DNA from: Sphagnum compactum
Taxonomy: Eukaryota > Bryophyta > Sphagnopsida > Sphagnales
Direction: 5' to 3'
DNA length: 64,000 bases
Assembly (NCBI GenBank): GCA_965153455.1
Contig: OZ234500.1
Location: 2,976,001 to 3,040,000 of the forward strand
The number at the start of each line of letters is the position of its first letter. Positions within the stretch are counted from its first letter, which is position 1. A program made the position numbers and the translations under genes. The notes under the pieces are model-generated. The model made no database searches. It was not told the origin of the DNA and was given only the letters and a program-made list of their open reading frames with translations. Positions 11,275-26,300 of this stretch are shown in pieces.

Positions 11275-14200
11275 AGGTTTGAAAATATATAGTTTAGTAA
11301 TTTGAAAACCTACACTAAATTGCTTGCCAATGGATCATTCACTAAAAACAACCTTCCAAAGGTTTAAAAGTGATTTCCTACCTAATGTGACAATTCTTAA
11401 AAGACTTCCATATGAATACTATCTAATTTAATAGCGTTATGCTTGGGAAGGTCTTGTGTCACAATTTTCACAATCTCTTCAATGGATAAACTTTTTAGTG
11501 AAATTTCATTTGTTCTTCAAATGCTACCTTGGATATGTTAGAAAATCATTCAGCTTGGGCTTTCAAGTTGTCTTTTACTTTTTGTGCTTGGAAGGGTGTT
11601 TTCACACTAAAGTGTACCACCCAAGATTGAATCTAGCAATCTTTTAGTAAATTTGATTAGTTTTTATTTGAAATCATAATTGAAATACATACAATGAAAA
11701 ATCAATTATTTTTCTTTACATTCATTTTTCAAATGAATCAATCACATTTGAGTTTGAAAGGGCATACAATTTTTTTAATTACTTTTAAAACCTTTGTGAC
11801 CATTGTCCTTTTGCTTTTAATGATGTCTTTTTTAACATCTTAGCACAAACATAACTTGAAAAAAAAAATTTGAAAATTATTTTTATAACCTTACAATTCA
11901 CCTTGTAATGTATTTCATCATAAATGAACTTCTCTTTGCCCATTTCAAGTTCAATATTTTTTTTAAAAAATAATTTGGCTATTGTGACATCCTTTGTGGT
12001 CAACCTTAACTTGAAAATGCGCAAAGAATATTTTCTTATAGAAATTTTGTACATACAAATTGAGATTTTTTCAAGTTCCAAGAATGTTTAATTGCCATCC
12101 TACATATTTTTTATGATTATTCTTGGGTGATGACCTTTATGAAACTCAAAGAATTATTGAGAACACTAATCCCCTACAAATCAGCCATTTTGTTATCAAT
12201 GGCTTCTAGCTTCTCCATGCAAATTTTCTCAAATATTTCTTATGCTTGATTTAGTTGGTTCCAAGCACCTTCATCCTCCCAATTTTGCATCAATGTCTAG
12301 TTTAAAATGTGGATATCTTCAATTAGAATGCGGTACATTGCCTTCCTTTTAGCTTTATGCTTCTTTGAGATTTCATTGCTAGTTTGCTTCACCTTCTTCA
12401 AGGCTTCAACTATTTGTTGTTCGATCCTTTGGCCTTTTCTTTTTGTATTACTTTTTTTGCCAAGCTTGTATTATTTGGTCTTTGGTGTCCTTTGAGTGTA
12501 GAAGCCACATGTTGAAACCCATTTGTTAATAGGTCTCATAGGTTTTTAGTGAAATTCACAAAAAAGAATATGTATGTTCAAAAAATGTACCCTAGTGTGC
12601 CATATTCCATGTTCGCCACCTTTTTTTGTAACACTCACTAGAAGAAGAAATCTTGTATTATACAACCATCCAATTTGCTATTATGTGCGACAAAATGTCA
12701 TTTGCAATTATGTTTTGTCATTTTTACAATTAGTCACCATTTGTTTCAATCTATTATTATTTTTAAACCATGGTGTAATTAATTTACAACTATTAGGTTC
12801 TACATCCTTCCATGTTGAGTAATTTTTTGGGCTTTTCATTCAAGAAGGGGCTTCTATGTTCAATTAGTTGCAGCATGAATTGCAAATGTACCTTTGATGT
12901 ATATTAAAGGGTTTTAGAATATGTTACGGTTATATTTATATATTCATGAATTTAATTATCTTATATTTAAGGCATATGAAATATACATTGTCATATATTG
13001 TGCCTGCATAGGTTAAGTATGTTGGCAAATAAACAGTTAAATAATTAGATAGGTAGAACTACCTATTATATTTAATATAAATAATAGCTATTACTAATTA
13101 CAAGTTACTTAGTTAGTTCATAATTCATAATGCCATGGAAAAACCATTTTTGCTTGAACATTTATTCAAACATCATAGGTACCCTGAGATGGAAAGTTAT
13201 CAAATGTGAAAAACGTTTGTGCATACATAAGAACCAATTACAAGAGATTGTTCAAATGAATGCACATTTTGTTCTTCAAGAAGGAAATTGAGCTGAAATA
13301 ATTTGTTCATCTTCAACAAGAACAAGAACATAAACCATCTTGCAATCATTGTTGAGTTTAGGTATTTTAGAAAAGAATCAATCAAGAGTTGTGATGCATG
13401 GATCATTCAGCACATATGGGTGGGGTAGATGCAAGCTACGGTGGCTCGCTTTTGTGATGAAACAATGTTTTTTCCGTGGGTACCCTTTATTCAAATGCAT
13501 ATGGTGATTAATATATCCTTAGATGTATTAATTGGGACTTGGATCTAGATTAACATTACAGAGAGAAGTGTGTGGTTATTTATTAATAAAAAACTCATTT
13601 GTTAATAGTAATGAAATTTTGAAATTGAAAAATATGGATTGGTTATTTGACTATAACATCACAAAATGAAAAAAGAAATATTGATTCACATTCCAAATTT
13701 GTTATTGGGATTCCATATATAATGTATACAAGAGAAAAAACTCATATGAGGAATCTTTTTTTGGAAAACTTAAATTGTTTAATAGTTAAGGATTTTTTAA
13801 TGGTTATAATTTGACCATATTTTCATAAGTCCATACAAGTTGCAATTTTTGTTTATTTTTCAATTTCTTTGTCCCAAAAGCATATTTTTTGAAAATTTTA
13901 GATGGCACATTATTCCTATGGACTTTGTGGGTTTTCTTTTTAGGAACTCCAAATTAAAAAATGACATCAATTACATTAAATACAAGTTTTCACATAGATT
14001 TGGGAAGGTTTGTAGGTGATTGAACATGTATTATTCAAATATTAGGATAATGAAATTTGAAAATAACAACCATGTCAATTTGAATCATTTTAAAGAATAT
14101 TGTATGGGCTTTTAGGGAGTGTAATCTTTGCTGATATTGAATCATTGTACCGTGCATTCATTCAAAATGGATTAATAATGATGGGGTTAACTTTTTAGGA

Positions 14201-15400
14201 TGCAAGGGCCACTACTTTAGCCATACCTTGAGTGACATTGGATTGCATTATCAATTGAAAAAGACTATGTCAAACATACAAATCCCACCTAAAAGAATGA
14301 TAAGAACCTTAAATGTAAATTTCCCTTCTTTATATTGTCCACTTGGTCATGGACTACAATAAAATCATTTTCACATTTTTAAATGATAAGGAAAAGTTAC
14401 CTTTGCATTGCTTATAGCTAGTATTGGAGATAAACAATCCCCATGGCATTCAACATTGATTGCTCAAGAAATTGAACATCTAACTCACCAATTAAACCTT
14501 CGTCAACCTTTGCTTTTATCCTAACGCAACACAAAACATTATAAGGATTTGCATTAAGGAACAAATGAACAAATGCATTTAAACTTTGTCATGCATCAAA
14601 CAATATCATTAGTGTTGTTATCTTAGCCTTGGGCTAAGGCATGAAAAGGGAAGCAAACAATGAGAATGCCTTGGGATTCAAACAAATTCCTACAAGTGTG
14701 TGAAATATGTAAAAATGCAAGGATGTGAATCCCAACATTCCCAAGTGGATTCTTACTTTGGGAGTTGGATTTCACAAGTGTTTTGAATATTTGGGACTAG
14801 GTTTTAAAAAACATACCTTGTCCAAATTGGACTTTCTTTAAATCTTTGGAAAGGTTTTGAAAAGTAAATGTTGAAAGTGGTTTCCAATTTTCCATTTGAA
14901 GATTGGAAACACAAGTTATGGCCAAAAAGTTGGCCCAAAATCAAATTAACAATTTGATTATTGACCACGGAAACCCAAAAAATAGGGCTCAAATGATCTT
15001 TGATTTGGAATGTGCAACATGTCTCTATAAAGGTCTTTTTAAGTGTTATGATTTTGCTTATGAAAGTTTTTATGTAGGAATTATGAGCTCAGAAAGTTGT
15101 AGGATTCATAACTTGGCATAATCAAGAATTTTCAAAACTCCATCTTGTGAATCCCACAATTTTTTTACATTTCTATCTAAACCGTGCCACCAATCATAAA
15201 GTATATTACAGGGGTGAAAGTGGTGATTCCTTCCAAATTAATGCCATGATGTGTATTTATGAATGTGGGTTGACTATGATTCATCCATGCATTAGTTTGG
15301 TTCCAATTTGCATTAATTGTTCTCTTTTTTAGTTCCAACTTAAAGTTTCATACCTTTTTCTATGGGAGCTAGGAAACATACCCTAGGTTTGCATTCCTTT
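10080..15400. other. AT-rich intergenic DNA
   Basis: Very AT-rich, with a TA microsatellite and many homopolymers. No frame reads like a protein. Confidence 0.55.
11243..11270. repeat. TA microsatellite, 14 units
   Basis: Uninterrupted (TA)14 in AT-rich intergenic DNA. Confidence 0.97.
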
Positions 15401-15429
15401 ACAAAACTAAAAATTGATAGGTTTTTTAC

Positions 15430-15960
15430 CCCTATTACCACTTGTAAAACCTAGGGGTGTGTTAATTAACATTTGCAATTTGAATGCAATTATCGCCTTT
15501 GTCAAATAAAAAACCACATGAACATTTGCAAGTTGAAAACAATTATCAATTTTGTCATTGAATGTAAAACCTAGTCCAAGAGCATTTGCGAATCCATAAA
15601 ATTTACTACCCTTACAAATTAAAAAAAAGACCATGACAATTTCCAAATGTAGAGCTTGTATCACCTTTACAATACAAATAAGAAGACATAGGCCTTTTAC
15701 AAATCCAAAGAACTTACCACCTTTGCATATCAAAAAGGAAATTTTGATCCCTTTACAAATCCCAAGAACATACCACATTTACAAACCGAAAGAAAAATAA
15801 CACATGTTTTTTATGTAAATCCACATAACTTACAAATTTCAACATATCATAAAGGAAATTTTAGACCTTTTGCAAATCCCAATAACATATCACATTTGCA
15901 AATAAAAAAAGAAAACATAGACTTGTGATGCAAATCCACATGACTTACTATGACCCAAAT
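15430..15960. repeat. Degenerate minisatellite, unit about 58-60 bp
   Basis: CCTTT-(A/G)CAAATCC(A/C)AA, AACATACCAC and a (T)TTGCAAAT-AAAAA(A/G)GAAA block recur about every 58-60 bp, clearest from about 15690 to 15960 (starts near 15694, 15751, 15812, 15866 and 15926). The 123-codon minus-strand frame here repeats ICKG/FG words and is produced by the repeat. Confidence 0.7.
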
Positions 15961-15969
15961 TAGGGTTGA

Positions 15970-17140
15970 TGAAACCTTGGTTGGATGAAGCATTATTAGA
16001 TTGACCACCAAAAGTCAAAAAATGACAACTTGAACGATAGTTGATGGTGGTGGGGGGAAAGGTTTGTGGATAGTTACCTTGCATCTTTTTGTCTAAGTTT
16101 TCTTGTAGGTTATGGGAGATGATGTTGTTATTGTGACTTTTGGCTTCAATGACATTCAACGTTGGTTAACAATTTCTTGTTCTTGATGTTGAAAGTGTGT
16201 TATACTATTGTTTGGACGATGCGAATTATGGAGCTTCGAAGTGTGTTGTATAAGTTTGGTGTTCTTGATGTAATGCAAACAAAATAATAAAAATATGTTT
16301 TTTGTCCTGAGTTGACTGTGTGGGTTATTTGGGTCGTTTAGGCTATAGAAAGTAGAGGTGAAAGTTTAGGAACAGTAAAAGAATAGTGTGGGAAGAATGC
16401 CTTACATTATTGTTTGCTTTACCTTTAGAATTATGTTTCTCTGCTATGCCATAAGCTTCAAAGGAAAGGAGATAGATGCAATAATAGTGCTTAGGGCTCA
16501 CATTAAGGGGAATGATGAAACACCTTAGGAGTTTTGGGAGGAGTTAGAGTGGCAATTTAAGTTGTGATTGTCTAGGTGATTTTTGAATTTTGTGGGAAAA
16601 GGTTTGGTTATTTTTAATGGGAGAAACATCCACAACATTAGGAACTTCAAAGGGAAATTTTGTTTTGAAAAGGGATCTGGTGTGCTTTGGGAAATTCTAT
16701 TGATGATATGTCCAAATCATTGTTTTTTCTTTGTCCAACTTCCTAAGCTTCAATGTGTACATGTTATGCGTTGTGTTAAAATGTGTTTAATTCTTTGTTT
16801 TGTTCAACTTCCTAACTTGTTCTATGTATGGGGATATGTTTTATTTGACCTTGATGGGAAACAATTTCATGAAAGTTGGGTATTGGTTTTAATATTATTA
16901 GATTTGCCACAAATTTGACTAGTGGGCTCATTGAGAATGAAATTGGAGTGTGTTGATCCTTTATGACCTATAGTTTAAGTTTGATTGGATAGGCAACAAG
17001 TATCTAAACACTACATTATTGGCATTTCCATGATATGAAGGTGCTCCTTATTTTTGAAGTTCTAGATAATTTGATTATTACAATAAAGATTTGCATTTGG
17101 AGGGAATTATTTCCCATTATTTTTGGTGACATATCAATAA
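15970..17140. other. Unrecognised stretch between the two minisatellite blocks
   Basis: It includes a 111-codon plus-strand frame (16583-16918) in which FVQLPKL/FVQLPNL occurs twice. The frame upstream of it has stops but is partly protein-like (about 16450-16580). No family is recognised; it may be an old transposon remnant. Confidence 0.3.
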
Positions 17141-17144
17141 ATGG

Positions 17145-17300
17145 GAAATTATGGACCTTTTGCAAAGACAAAAAACTTATTGCATTCGCAAATTAAAAAA
17201 AGAAGACATAGACCCTTTGCAAACCATAAACCTTATCACCTCTACAATACAAAAAGGAAATTTATAAACCCTTTGCAAATACAATTGATAGAATTCAAAG
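17145..17300. repeat. Detached block of the 58-60 bp minisatellite
   Basis: The same unit as at 15430-15960 reappears for two to three copies (CCTTTTGCAAA, CGCAAATTAAAAAAAGAAG, CATAGACCCTTTGCAAA). About 1.2 kb of unrelated DNA separates the two blocks. Confidence 0.65.
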
Positions 17301-17309
17301 GGGCTAAGA

Positions 17310-20300
17310 GCTTACATTTCCATTCAACTTTCACAAGGCATACTATGTGTGCAAATGTTGTTTGTGTCATAGGTAGCATAACACGTCTTTGGGTAGACTA
17401 CACCCTAATGAACCCATGTATTCTCATTATTTAAAACAAATGCAAAATGTTTGATGCAATTTTTATCGTAGTTAAACACCCATTTCATATGAATTTGCTC
17501 ATGGTCACTTTGTAATAACCCACAAAAGGACCAAAACTCATCATTTTGGAAAGCATATGCAATGTTACAATACAAAGTGTGCAATTGACCTTGGTAGACT
17601 TTCATTGCAACTATGAAATCACAAATAAAGATATCTCTGTTTTGAACAATTTTTTAAAGAGGGATTGCATGCTCTCCATCAACGACAAAACATAAGCAAG
17701 CCCAAATTTGCTTGTCACATAATCACAAAAGATTAGAAAGGTGCATTACACATGGGATGCAAATTCAAACATAAAAGTACTTGTGGCTTTCCTTGTGAAT
17801 TTGAAATAGGTTCTAGGTCCAAGTTTTGGTCTAAGAATCAAGCTTGGTGGGTCACAAGATTCACCTTCAAACCAGCCCCCATTAATCTACATGGAACTAG
17901 ACTTGCCTAACATGAACCTGACCCAATGGATCTACATGAAACCAGACCCAACCTTAAAACCAACTTGTGAGTTTGAATGGCCTTTTTCCAAGGTCTAGTT
18001 GTTAAGGCCTTTTTAGGAGGGGTCTTACATCCTTTTTCTTTCTGGTTTGAACTTGAAAGGTCCCAAAGAAGACCACTTCTCATTTTTTCCTCTTGATTAC
18101 TCATCAATGTTACACATGCATCAATGACAACCCAAATATCTTTGCATCTTTGCTTTTGCCTATTTATATTGGTTACAAAAGTGGAAGTGAAGACAATTGA
18201 TATGGGATCCATATCCTCCCTCCCAATACCCCCTCCCTAACTCACCTCACTCAAACTCTAGTGTGTCCTCTCTTTCCCTTGTCCTCCATCCCCGGCACAA
18301 AATTGGCACAAAATTGAGCCTTTTGTTGTCTCACTTGCATAGAGTTTAGATTTTTCAACTTTTTGGCTCGACCCATCAAAAAGAGATTACTGCTAGCTTG
18401 AAAATGAAAATTTACAAGCTTTGAGGGTTGTCTAAAGTTACAGAAATTGAGATTTTTTGACACCAATCAAGAGTCAGAACCAGTTCTGATATTTGAAATC
18501 CATTGGTGGAAATGTAAGAACTGGTTTTCCAATTTTTGAGAACACTGGTAAAGGGTCAGAACTGATACTTTGATGTTTGAGAACAAGAGTCAGTGAGGGG
18601 CCTAAACATATACCTCCTAACCCTCACCCACCCACCAGTTCTTTCTTTGAAAAAGAGAGAACAACACAACACTGGTCAAAAGTCCAAGCAATGTTCAATC
18701 TCTATTTTCAAATCCTTAAACCCTAAACCCTATTTCAAATCCTATAAGGTTAAGCTGCAAACACACACTGATGAGCTGAAACTTGCCCACCCCCAACAAG
18801 CTGCAGCTTTGTTTGTCAGCTGCCTTCTTTGTCATCATCCCATGCGTTGGAATAAAGTGTGTATTCTACAAATTTTAAAGGAGGTCACTTTGATTGGCTT
18901 GGCTCATCACTTTGTTTTTTGGAAACATTGGGTACTCCCCAATGTTGAAGCACAGAGAGGTGCTTCATGTATTCTATAAGCTTTCTGCTCTTGGGTACCT
19001 AGTAGGTACTTTTGTTTGACTACTTTAAGCATGAAATTGACCAACCTAACTAAATCACGTACTTGGCATTTGGCAGCCTTCCTTTCTGTACCATGTGATC
19101 ATTTTATTAACACTTTGCTCTTCAACAAAGATTTGTGACATTCTGCTGTTGTGGTTTTTCTGCTTTCTGATACTTTTTAGTGTTGTTTTTTTACAGAGAT
19201 TTTTAGAGCTTTTAGGTGATTGATTTACAACTCGTTTCCACTTTACCTTGCCTACTACAATGTGCCTGCAAAGTCAGGCTATGGAGCCATGCACATTGCC
19301 TGCTTGCCACCCACCAACTGTTGTTGCAGGCTTTGTGAATGGCTCTTCCTGATTGGATATCCACACCCATCCAGTTATATATATCACATATGAAGCTGCC
19401 TGTTTGTGATTCTCGGTGTGGATGAAAAGTGATCCATATTCATTCTTTGTATGGATGAAAATATATCCTCATCCACCTCCTGAGCAGCAGTTTTATAGAT
19501 GTAAAGGGTATGAGTTATATCCGATAATTGGTTCGTTCGAGGGTTAACAGGTTACCATGCCTTGGATGTAAAAAGATGTTGGTTATGTCTGGTAATCGGC
19601 TTGAGGTTGCTGGTTACTATGCCTTGGCTATTTTTGGTTCACCTCTCACTGGTTACCTAGTCCATATAGAGTCCAGAACTTGGAGAAAGTTGTTCAGACT
19701 CCATCCAGGGTTGCTGGAGTGCATTTCAGAAGGTTGTTGCCTCATAACCTAAAATCCGGATGTGGCAGAACAGACAACTCTAATGAGGTTGGCATATCCT
19801 ATTTTGCATGTGTAATGCAGGATTTGTGTGTTTCCAAGTTGGCTTGTTGTAATGGGCTGAATGGGTGTGTGCCAAATTGAAACTCATAACAACTTAGTAC
19901 CCTTCAGTTAGCACCACTGTCGGGTGGGGTATTAGACTCCCATTCCACCAACTCCCCACCCAGTAATCAGGCCAGTTCTTCCTAAGGTTCGTAACCACGG
20001 TTCGCAAAAATCAAAGAACTGATTCTGAAATATAACTCGGGCTCTCAATTTTTTGTTTGAAAAAGTCAAATAACCACCCCCAAAAACCATCGGTTCTCTA
20101 CCAGTTCGTTTCTTCTGAATACCCGCAAGTGGAGGTTCTTTAATTCTGACCCTTTTTTTCCTCAAAAAAAACCAGGAACGGGCAATTATTAACAAAAACC
20201 AAAATCCATGGCCAACACCCGTAAGTATTTACAAGTTCTGTCAAACTCCTTGTCTGCCATGTACCCTTGAAAACATATCCAAATTATACTATAAAGAAGA

Positions 20301-23300
20301 GAACATGTGCTCCAGTCTAGGCTCTTTCAACAACTTTGTCTAGATGTTCAGGGACATACTAAAACACACTCTTCCATTCCAGAGTCCACAACTAGTACTT
20401 GCTGGTATGTGTACCAATACTAACTACCTCCAGCGAGCCAATATATTTCCAATTTAATACTACTACCCGTTGATGACACTTTGTCCATATGTGATCCTGT
20501 GGATCAATAAGAGGTGATGACTTTGGTTTCCATCCAAGGATGAACCAAACCAAACCCCCCATGTTAGGATTAACGCTGTAAGCAAAATGTGGGAACATTA
20601 GGAGCTGGCTCTCGCTTCTCTTTTGAGTGAAAGAAATGGATTGGATGTCTAACAGCACACATTGTTGGAGGTGTTGATCAGCTTCATTGTTTGTTTGTGT
20701 ATGTATTCTTATCTCTTATGTGTCATAGCTTGAAGTGTACTAACATGGAAGACTTAGGCAAATATTCAATCTACCTTGAGTCCTGCCTTTTGAGTGACCC
20801 ACAATATGATTCTATTGTACCTTCAGGTGGATCAAGATGCAATAGCTTTAGTACTTTGATTTGGAGTTTGCAAACTAGTAATTGTCTACCAATACACACA
20901 AATTTGCATACGGATTCCAGATGGTGGCCGTGTACTAGACAAGTTCTTACTTCAAGGAAGTAATACAAACCGCTTCCATTGCTTACCTGGGTAACATTAC
21001 AAAAATATTAACTATTTTTCTAGCTTGAAAAACAACATTCACAACATAACGTTCATGTTTTATTATGAACAATTCTCCAATTTTTTTCACAAATTCTAAT
21101 ACCAAAAATGGGGTAGGGTATCTTCCATGAGTTCCTAAACATGAGTCCACCTCTCTACCTTATTTGCCAAGTGTTTTTAGTAGCTCTCAACATTGCTTTT
21201 TACTTGGCCATAATTGCTTTTGATTACCACATTAGTATCTTGATTCCAAAAGGAAAAGTTCTTGATTCTCATTATGCACATTTTATTCTTTAGCTTGAGT
21301 TCACAGAGTACAATACAACACTAGTAGGGGCATGTTATTCATGAAGATCAACAACATGAGCAATGTTCAGTACATATGAGCCATGATAATGTCTTGAAAT
21401 GAATATATTTCCCTTAAGAAAATGTTGTGTTTTGAGTAAAATCATGTTTTTTAAAACTAAGAAACATGGTTGTACTTTTAGATGATTATGTTTAAGTAGA
21501 AACATATTTTGTTTCTCATATTTTGATCTATAAGATGCAATTGATATGTAAATCAACATTATCAACAATGAAAGTATTGGGATCCAATAGGCCTTTTAGT
21601 CTTGCATTCTTCAATTGATGACAATTGTCCATTGTGAAATAATATTTTGCTCTTTTTATAATGTAATGATGTGAATGACATATTTAGTTCAATAAGTTCA
21701 CCACCCATAATTTTAGTCCTTTGAACATTATTCTTATCTATGTTTATGCATTATTTTTCTAGTTGTTCTATGGATGTCTTCTTCACACATAAGCATATTT
21801 TCAACAATGCTCAATGGATTCCATGAGTTTATGGATATACCATTTGTTCTTGCCATTGCATACAAAACAAATGGACCTAATCTTCAGTTCTTCACCATGA
21901 AGTCCTTTTAATGAAATATTTTTAGTGAAAATGCATTTGCAGCATAGAGCATGCACAAATGTTTTTAAAACATTGTTATTTTTTTTTCTCTATAACATAC
22001 ATTAAAAATATTTTATAAAAGATAGAATTGCCTTCTAGTGGAAGTACAATAATAACCCTTCTTCTCAAAACCTCCATTCTTTGATGGTGTTTTGCATAGA
22101 CAATTACAAATGTTATTACTTAAAGCAATTTTCCAAGTTTGTTCAACTTGTTTTATTTGTAAGTTGTCCATAAAATGAAATCTTGAAATTTTTTCATATT
22201 AATTTGTGACCATATTGGCCATTGTACCAAATTATGTGTAACAACAATGAAAACATATTAAAAGCTAAGTAATCAATGATGTTATGATGAAAATTGAGTG
22301 AAAATAAACATGAATTTTATAGAGTTGTAATCCAATGACAACATTTATTTTGGGGAAGAGGTAATTAATTCAAAGAATTGACAAAACAAAGAAAAATGTC
22401 TAAATGTTTTAAAACCTCAATTCATGACATGACTTGATTATAAATTATGGCTTCTAGGAATCCAATTAGGAACACAAGTTGTAAATGCATAGTAGTTATA
22501 TACATTGTTCTTAGTTTTTATATATGTTAAAAGATAAAATTTTATCTCTAGTTACTTAGTTATGCTTGTAGGGCAACTTAATAAGTTTAAAAGTTATTAG
22601 TAGCAGGTTTACTTATTACCTTCACGTACTTAAAAGTTGACTCAACTAGTTTAGCTAGTTTTTAGAAGGTGGTAGTTGGAAAATCAACTTAACTAATTTT
22701 AGCTAATTCTATAAGGATAGTTGGTCAACTTGCTAATACTAAAAGTAAAATGTAGAAGAGGCTAATTTGGAGAGTTTGGCTAAATTGTAAAAGGGGGACG
22801 GTGAAGACTCGTATATTTAGAGGAAAAGGATCTTTTAAAAATTATCTTCTTCTCATTCTTATTTCTATATTTCTCTGTATCTTTCAATCTTATATGTTCT
22901 ACTCTTAATGATAGTGGGTGGTTGTATTTGGAAAAAAATTACCTTGTGCAATGGATAGGGCATTGGAAGGTGTGTGGGAAAAATTGGAAAGCATATTGTG
23001 TATGTTTTTGAGGGTGAAAAATTTATAGTTCCTTAGATGTAAGGTGGTAAACAATGATGGGCACTTTGCCATCTTTAAATATAAGTTTTTGGAAAAAGGA
23101 ACAAAGGTATTTCAAAGAGGATAAATACCTTACATTCTACCCCCTAGTGTTATTTATTGTCTTTATTCCGATTCTAGAGATATTTTTGGTGCCAAACATA
23201 TTGATACTAGGTGGTAATTATGCTAATTTTGTTGTAGGCAGAATTATTGCTAGTGGGAATTGTTGTTACTTCTCTTTGTAAAAAATTGGATTGTTTTTAA

Positions 23301-26300
23301 TATAATTTGAATAGTTGTAATACTCATTAGTTTTTATTTTTCATTGTTCTATTCAACAATTGGCAATTACTAGGGACCTGGGCAGTAATTTTAGGCCCCT
23401 TAATTGGCCATAATATTTACAATAATATCATGCAATTGTATGAAATAAATATTGGAATGAAAAGGAAGCTATGCACAGATTAAGATGAGAGGTCAATTAT
23501 GATTTTTATAAAAGAAAATTCCAATGATGAACACATGTTTTGCCATTTTTTTAATTTATTTTTTGCACTCCTTTCTCTAAATTTACACCATGCATTTTTT
23601 TTGTTGTTCCTCACCATCCTTGAAATCTTGATTTCAATTCCAAATAATGTAATGCAATGTGTATTCTTCACAATCTTTTTTTGATTTTGGACATAAATGT
23701 TTTAACCATTGATTTTTTTCCACATTGCTATCAAAATTGCTTAAACTCTAAGGCATCGAATCACATAATTCAAGTTGAATGATGAAAATATGTAAGTTGG
23801 AAAAGTTTCCTTGATTGCATTTAGGTTTTTGAACTTAGAATAATTCAAAGTTTAAAAAGTCTCATTGATCTTGATTGGGCTTTCAATTTAATCTAATTTT
23901 TCCATTATCCATAAATTGGGTTTTACATCATTTCATTTGTGAACTACATCATGGTCTCAATGGTGATCTTGCCAATGATTGCATAAGCATTTTCCACACA
24001 TGAATTTATCATGTTTTTAGGTGCTTCATATTCATTTGAGGTGAATTAAACATTTAAACAAATTGAAACATGTTAAAGGACAATAATCATGCCAATTGTC
24101 ATTTTCATTTGATGGGAAAGCTCCAAATTGAGCATCCTTGATAAATCTTGTGCAAGCCCTCTATTCCATGTGCAAATTATTGAATTACTCTAAAACATCT
24201 TGACACCATTTGGAACCATACTTTGTTCAAGTTCCTTTCACAACCATGGGGGCTTGTGAGATTTCCTTTGATCATTAAAGCTAAAACATCACTCCTATGT
24301 TTTCCTAGATGCTTAGAAACATTATACCTTGCATGACACCTACAACCAAAGATTGAAAATTGAGCCAAAAAAAAATCATGCATGCAATGTGCATGACCAT
24401 CACAACAAGATTTTGCACATGATAACCAAGAAAAATAACTCTAATAGTTCAAGAATTTACACTTGATAATCAAGATAATTTTTAAATAGTAACAAGAATT
24501 TTTTGCATACAATAGTAAGAAAATCATGAAAACAAAAGGGATCATGTAAAAACAATGAGAAATCATTTGTGGGAAAACCTATGCATCCACTAGAGACATC
24601 ATCATCATTGAGATCATTGAGTGCAACATAGATTACAACATGTGTTATACGAATGATTCTTTTGAAGCAAAGAGAGTCAATTGTAAACTTTGTTATTGGG
24701 TGAAACATATTACAAGGGGGCCATTTTAGGCAAGAAAATGTACTCTCTTTTTAGAACATTTTGTATTATTTTGGGGGCATTTTTTTTTTGATTTCATTTA
24801 ACATTTTGATAAACATGTAAAATTGATTTTGATACACTGGCCTTCAACATAATTCTTTTTATTTTTCAATTGAAAGAAATTTCTCAAAATATTTTTTCTC
24901 AACATAGTTATGCTCAAGTTTGAATGAAAAATCTCATCGAAATGTTTTTTGTGAAATCACATGAATGGAATTTTTCATATGGAATTGAAATGGTACAAGC
25001 AACTCATATTCAACATATGACTAAGTACTTCATCAAGTGTTGTAATTATTTCAATCATTTAAAAAGTTGTTTGCACTTTTCAGAATATTGGTACATGTAT
25101 TAATTTTTCACAAATATGTTTTTAATCATTTAATATCAATAAAAAGTGTAGTTTATTTTGTATTGCATTATTTAGTAGTTGAACTATCTTATTTGAGTAT
25201 AATTTATGAAAAGCTCTTTTAATATTGGCTTCGTGGAAATTGAAAATCACATAGTTTCAAAAAATAGTATTTGTGACAACATTTTTTGGTCACCGTAATG
25301 TGTTGTCACCCTATTGCATAATGGGAAGTGAGAGAAAAACTAATTAAAATTTTTTTGGAGAAAGAAAAATAAATAAAATAAAATAGAAAGATGCAAAATG
25401 AATTGAAAAATTAAACCATATTCATATTCATGGGCATTGAAAGGGATGGAAACATGCACTCACTAACATGAAGAAAACCAACTAATTTATCCACATTTAG
25501 TAATCATTTGGAAGCTTTGGATATACAACCCCTCCCTTCCCTTAAAACCATTTTGCCAAAAAAAATTCTTTCATTAAATTTGAAATGGGGTTTTTGTGGA
25601 AGGAATCTCATGTGATTGTTGTAGGTAAACCATATTGTAGGATGTCTAGCATATATTTCATCACTCATAGGCATAATGTGCTATTTACATCATGATATTT
25701 CTACTAAGGAAATCCCTTTGTTTTGATGTTAATCACATTTCATTTTAGAAGGCATTTTCATATCATGTGTTGGATCATAAACAACCAAATCCAACGTGCA
25801 TATATACACACAAAAAATTAACCCACAAATAATGAAACCATGCAATGCATTCTAGCTATTTTTTCACTAGCAAAATTTCACCAAAACAACGAGGCTAAAA
25901 CCATTTTTTATTGCAAAAGCATGAGTGCATCAATGATTTTTTAAAGTATTTTCTCATGTAGTGTAAGTGGCAATCATCCTCACAAAATTTAAGCAAATTT
26001 GATTATAAACTAGACATGAAGTATGTGTTTTTTAATCAACCTTCTATATTTTTGTCTAGACACTGAAAACCAACTATAAGAATATAGTGATTAATATGAT
26101 TATTATTCTCACTAATGATGATGGAAGCCTTCCAAAATGGGGAACCCCAATTCCAAGGGAAGTGGGGCAAGTTGCACAAAGAAAACATCCAAACAATCAT
26201 CTCCAAATCTTTTCATCCAAGAAAGTCATATTTGAAGAAAGATGGTTGGTGAGAAAAATAAACCCAAAATCCATGGACCTAATTCTTAACCATTACATCA

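Noticed and set aside
15407-15778. 123-codon minus-strand frame with repeated ICKG words
   Set aside because: It follows the 58-60 bp minisatellite; the regularity is in the DNA.
22500-22930. Possible solo LTR (AT-rich, TATA-like TATATTTAGAGG, T/C-rich end)
   Set aside because: No TG...CA ends or flanking duplication could be fixed.
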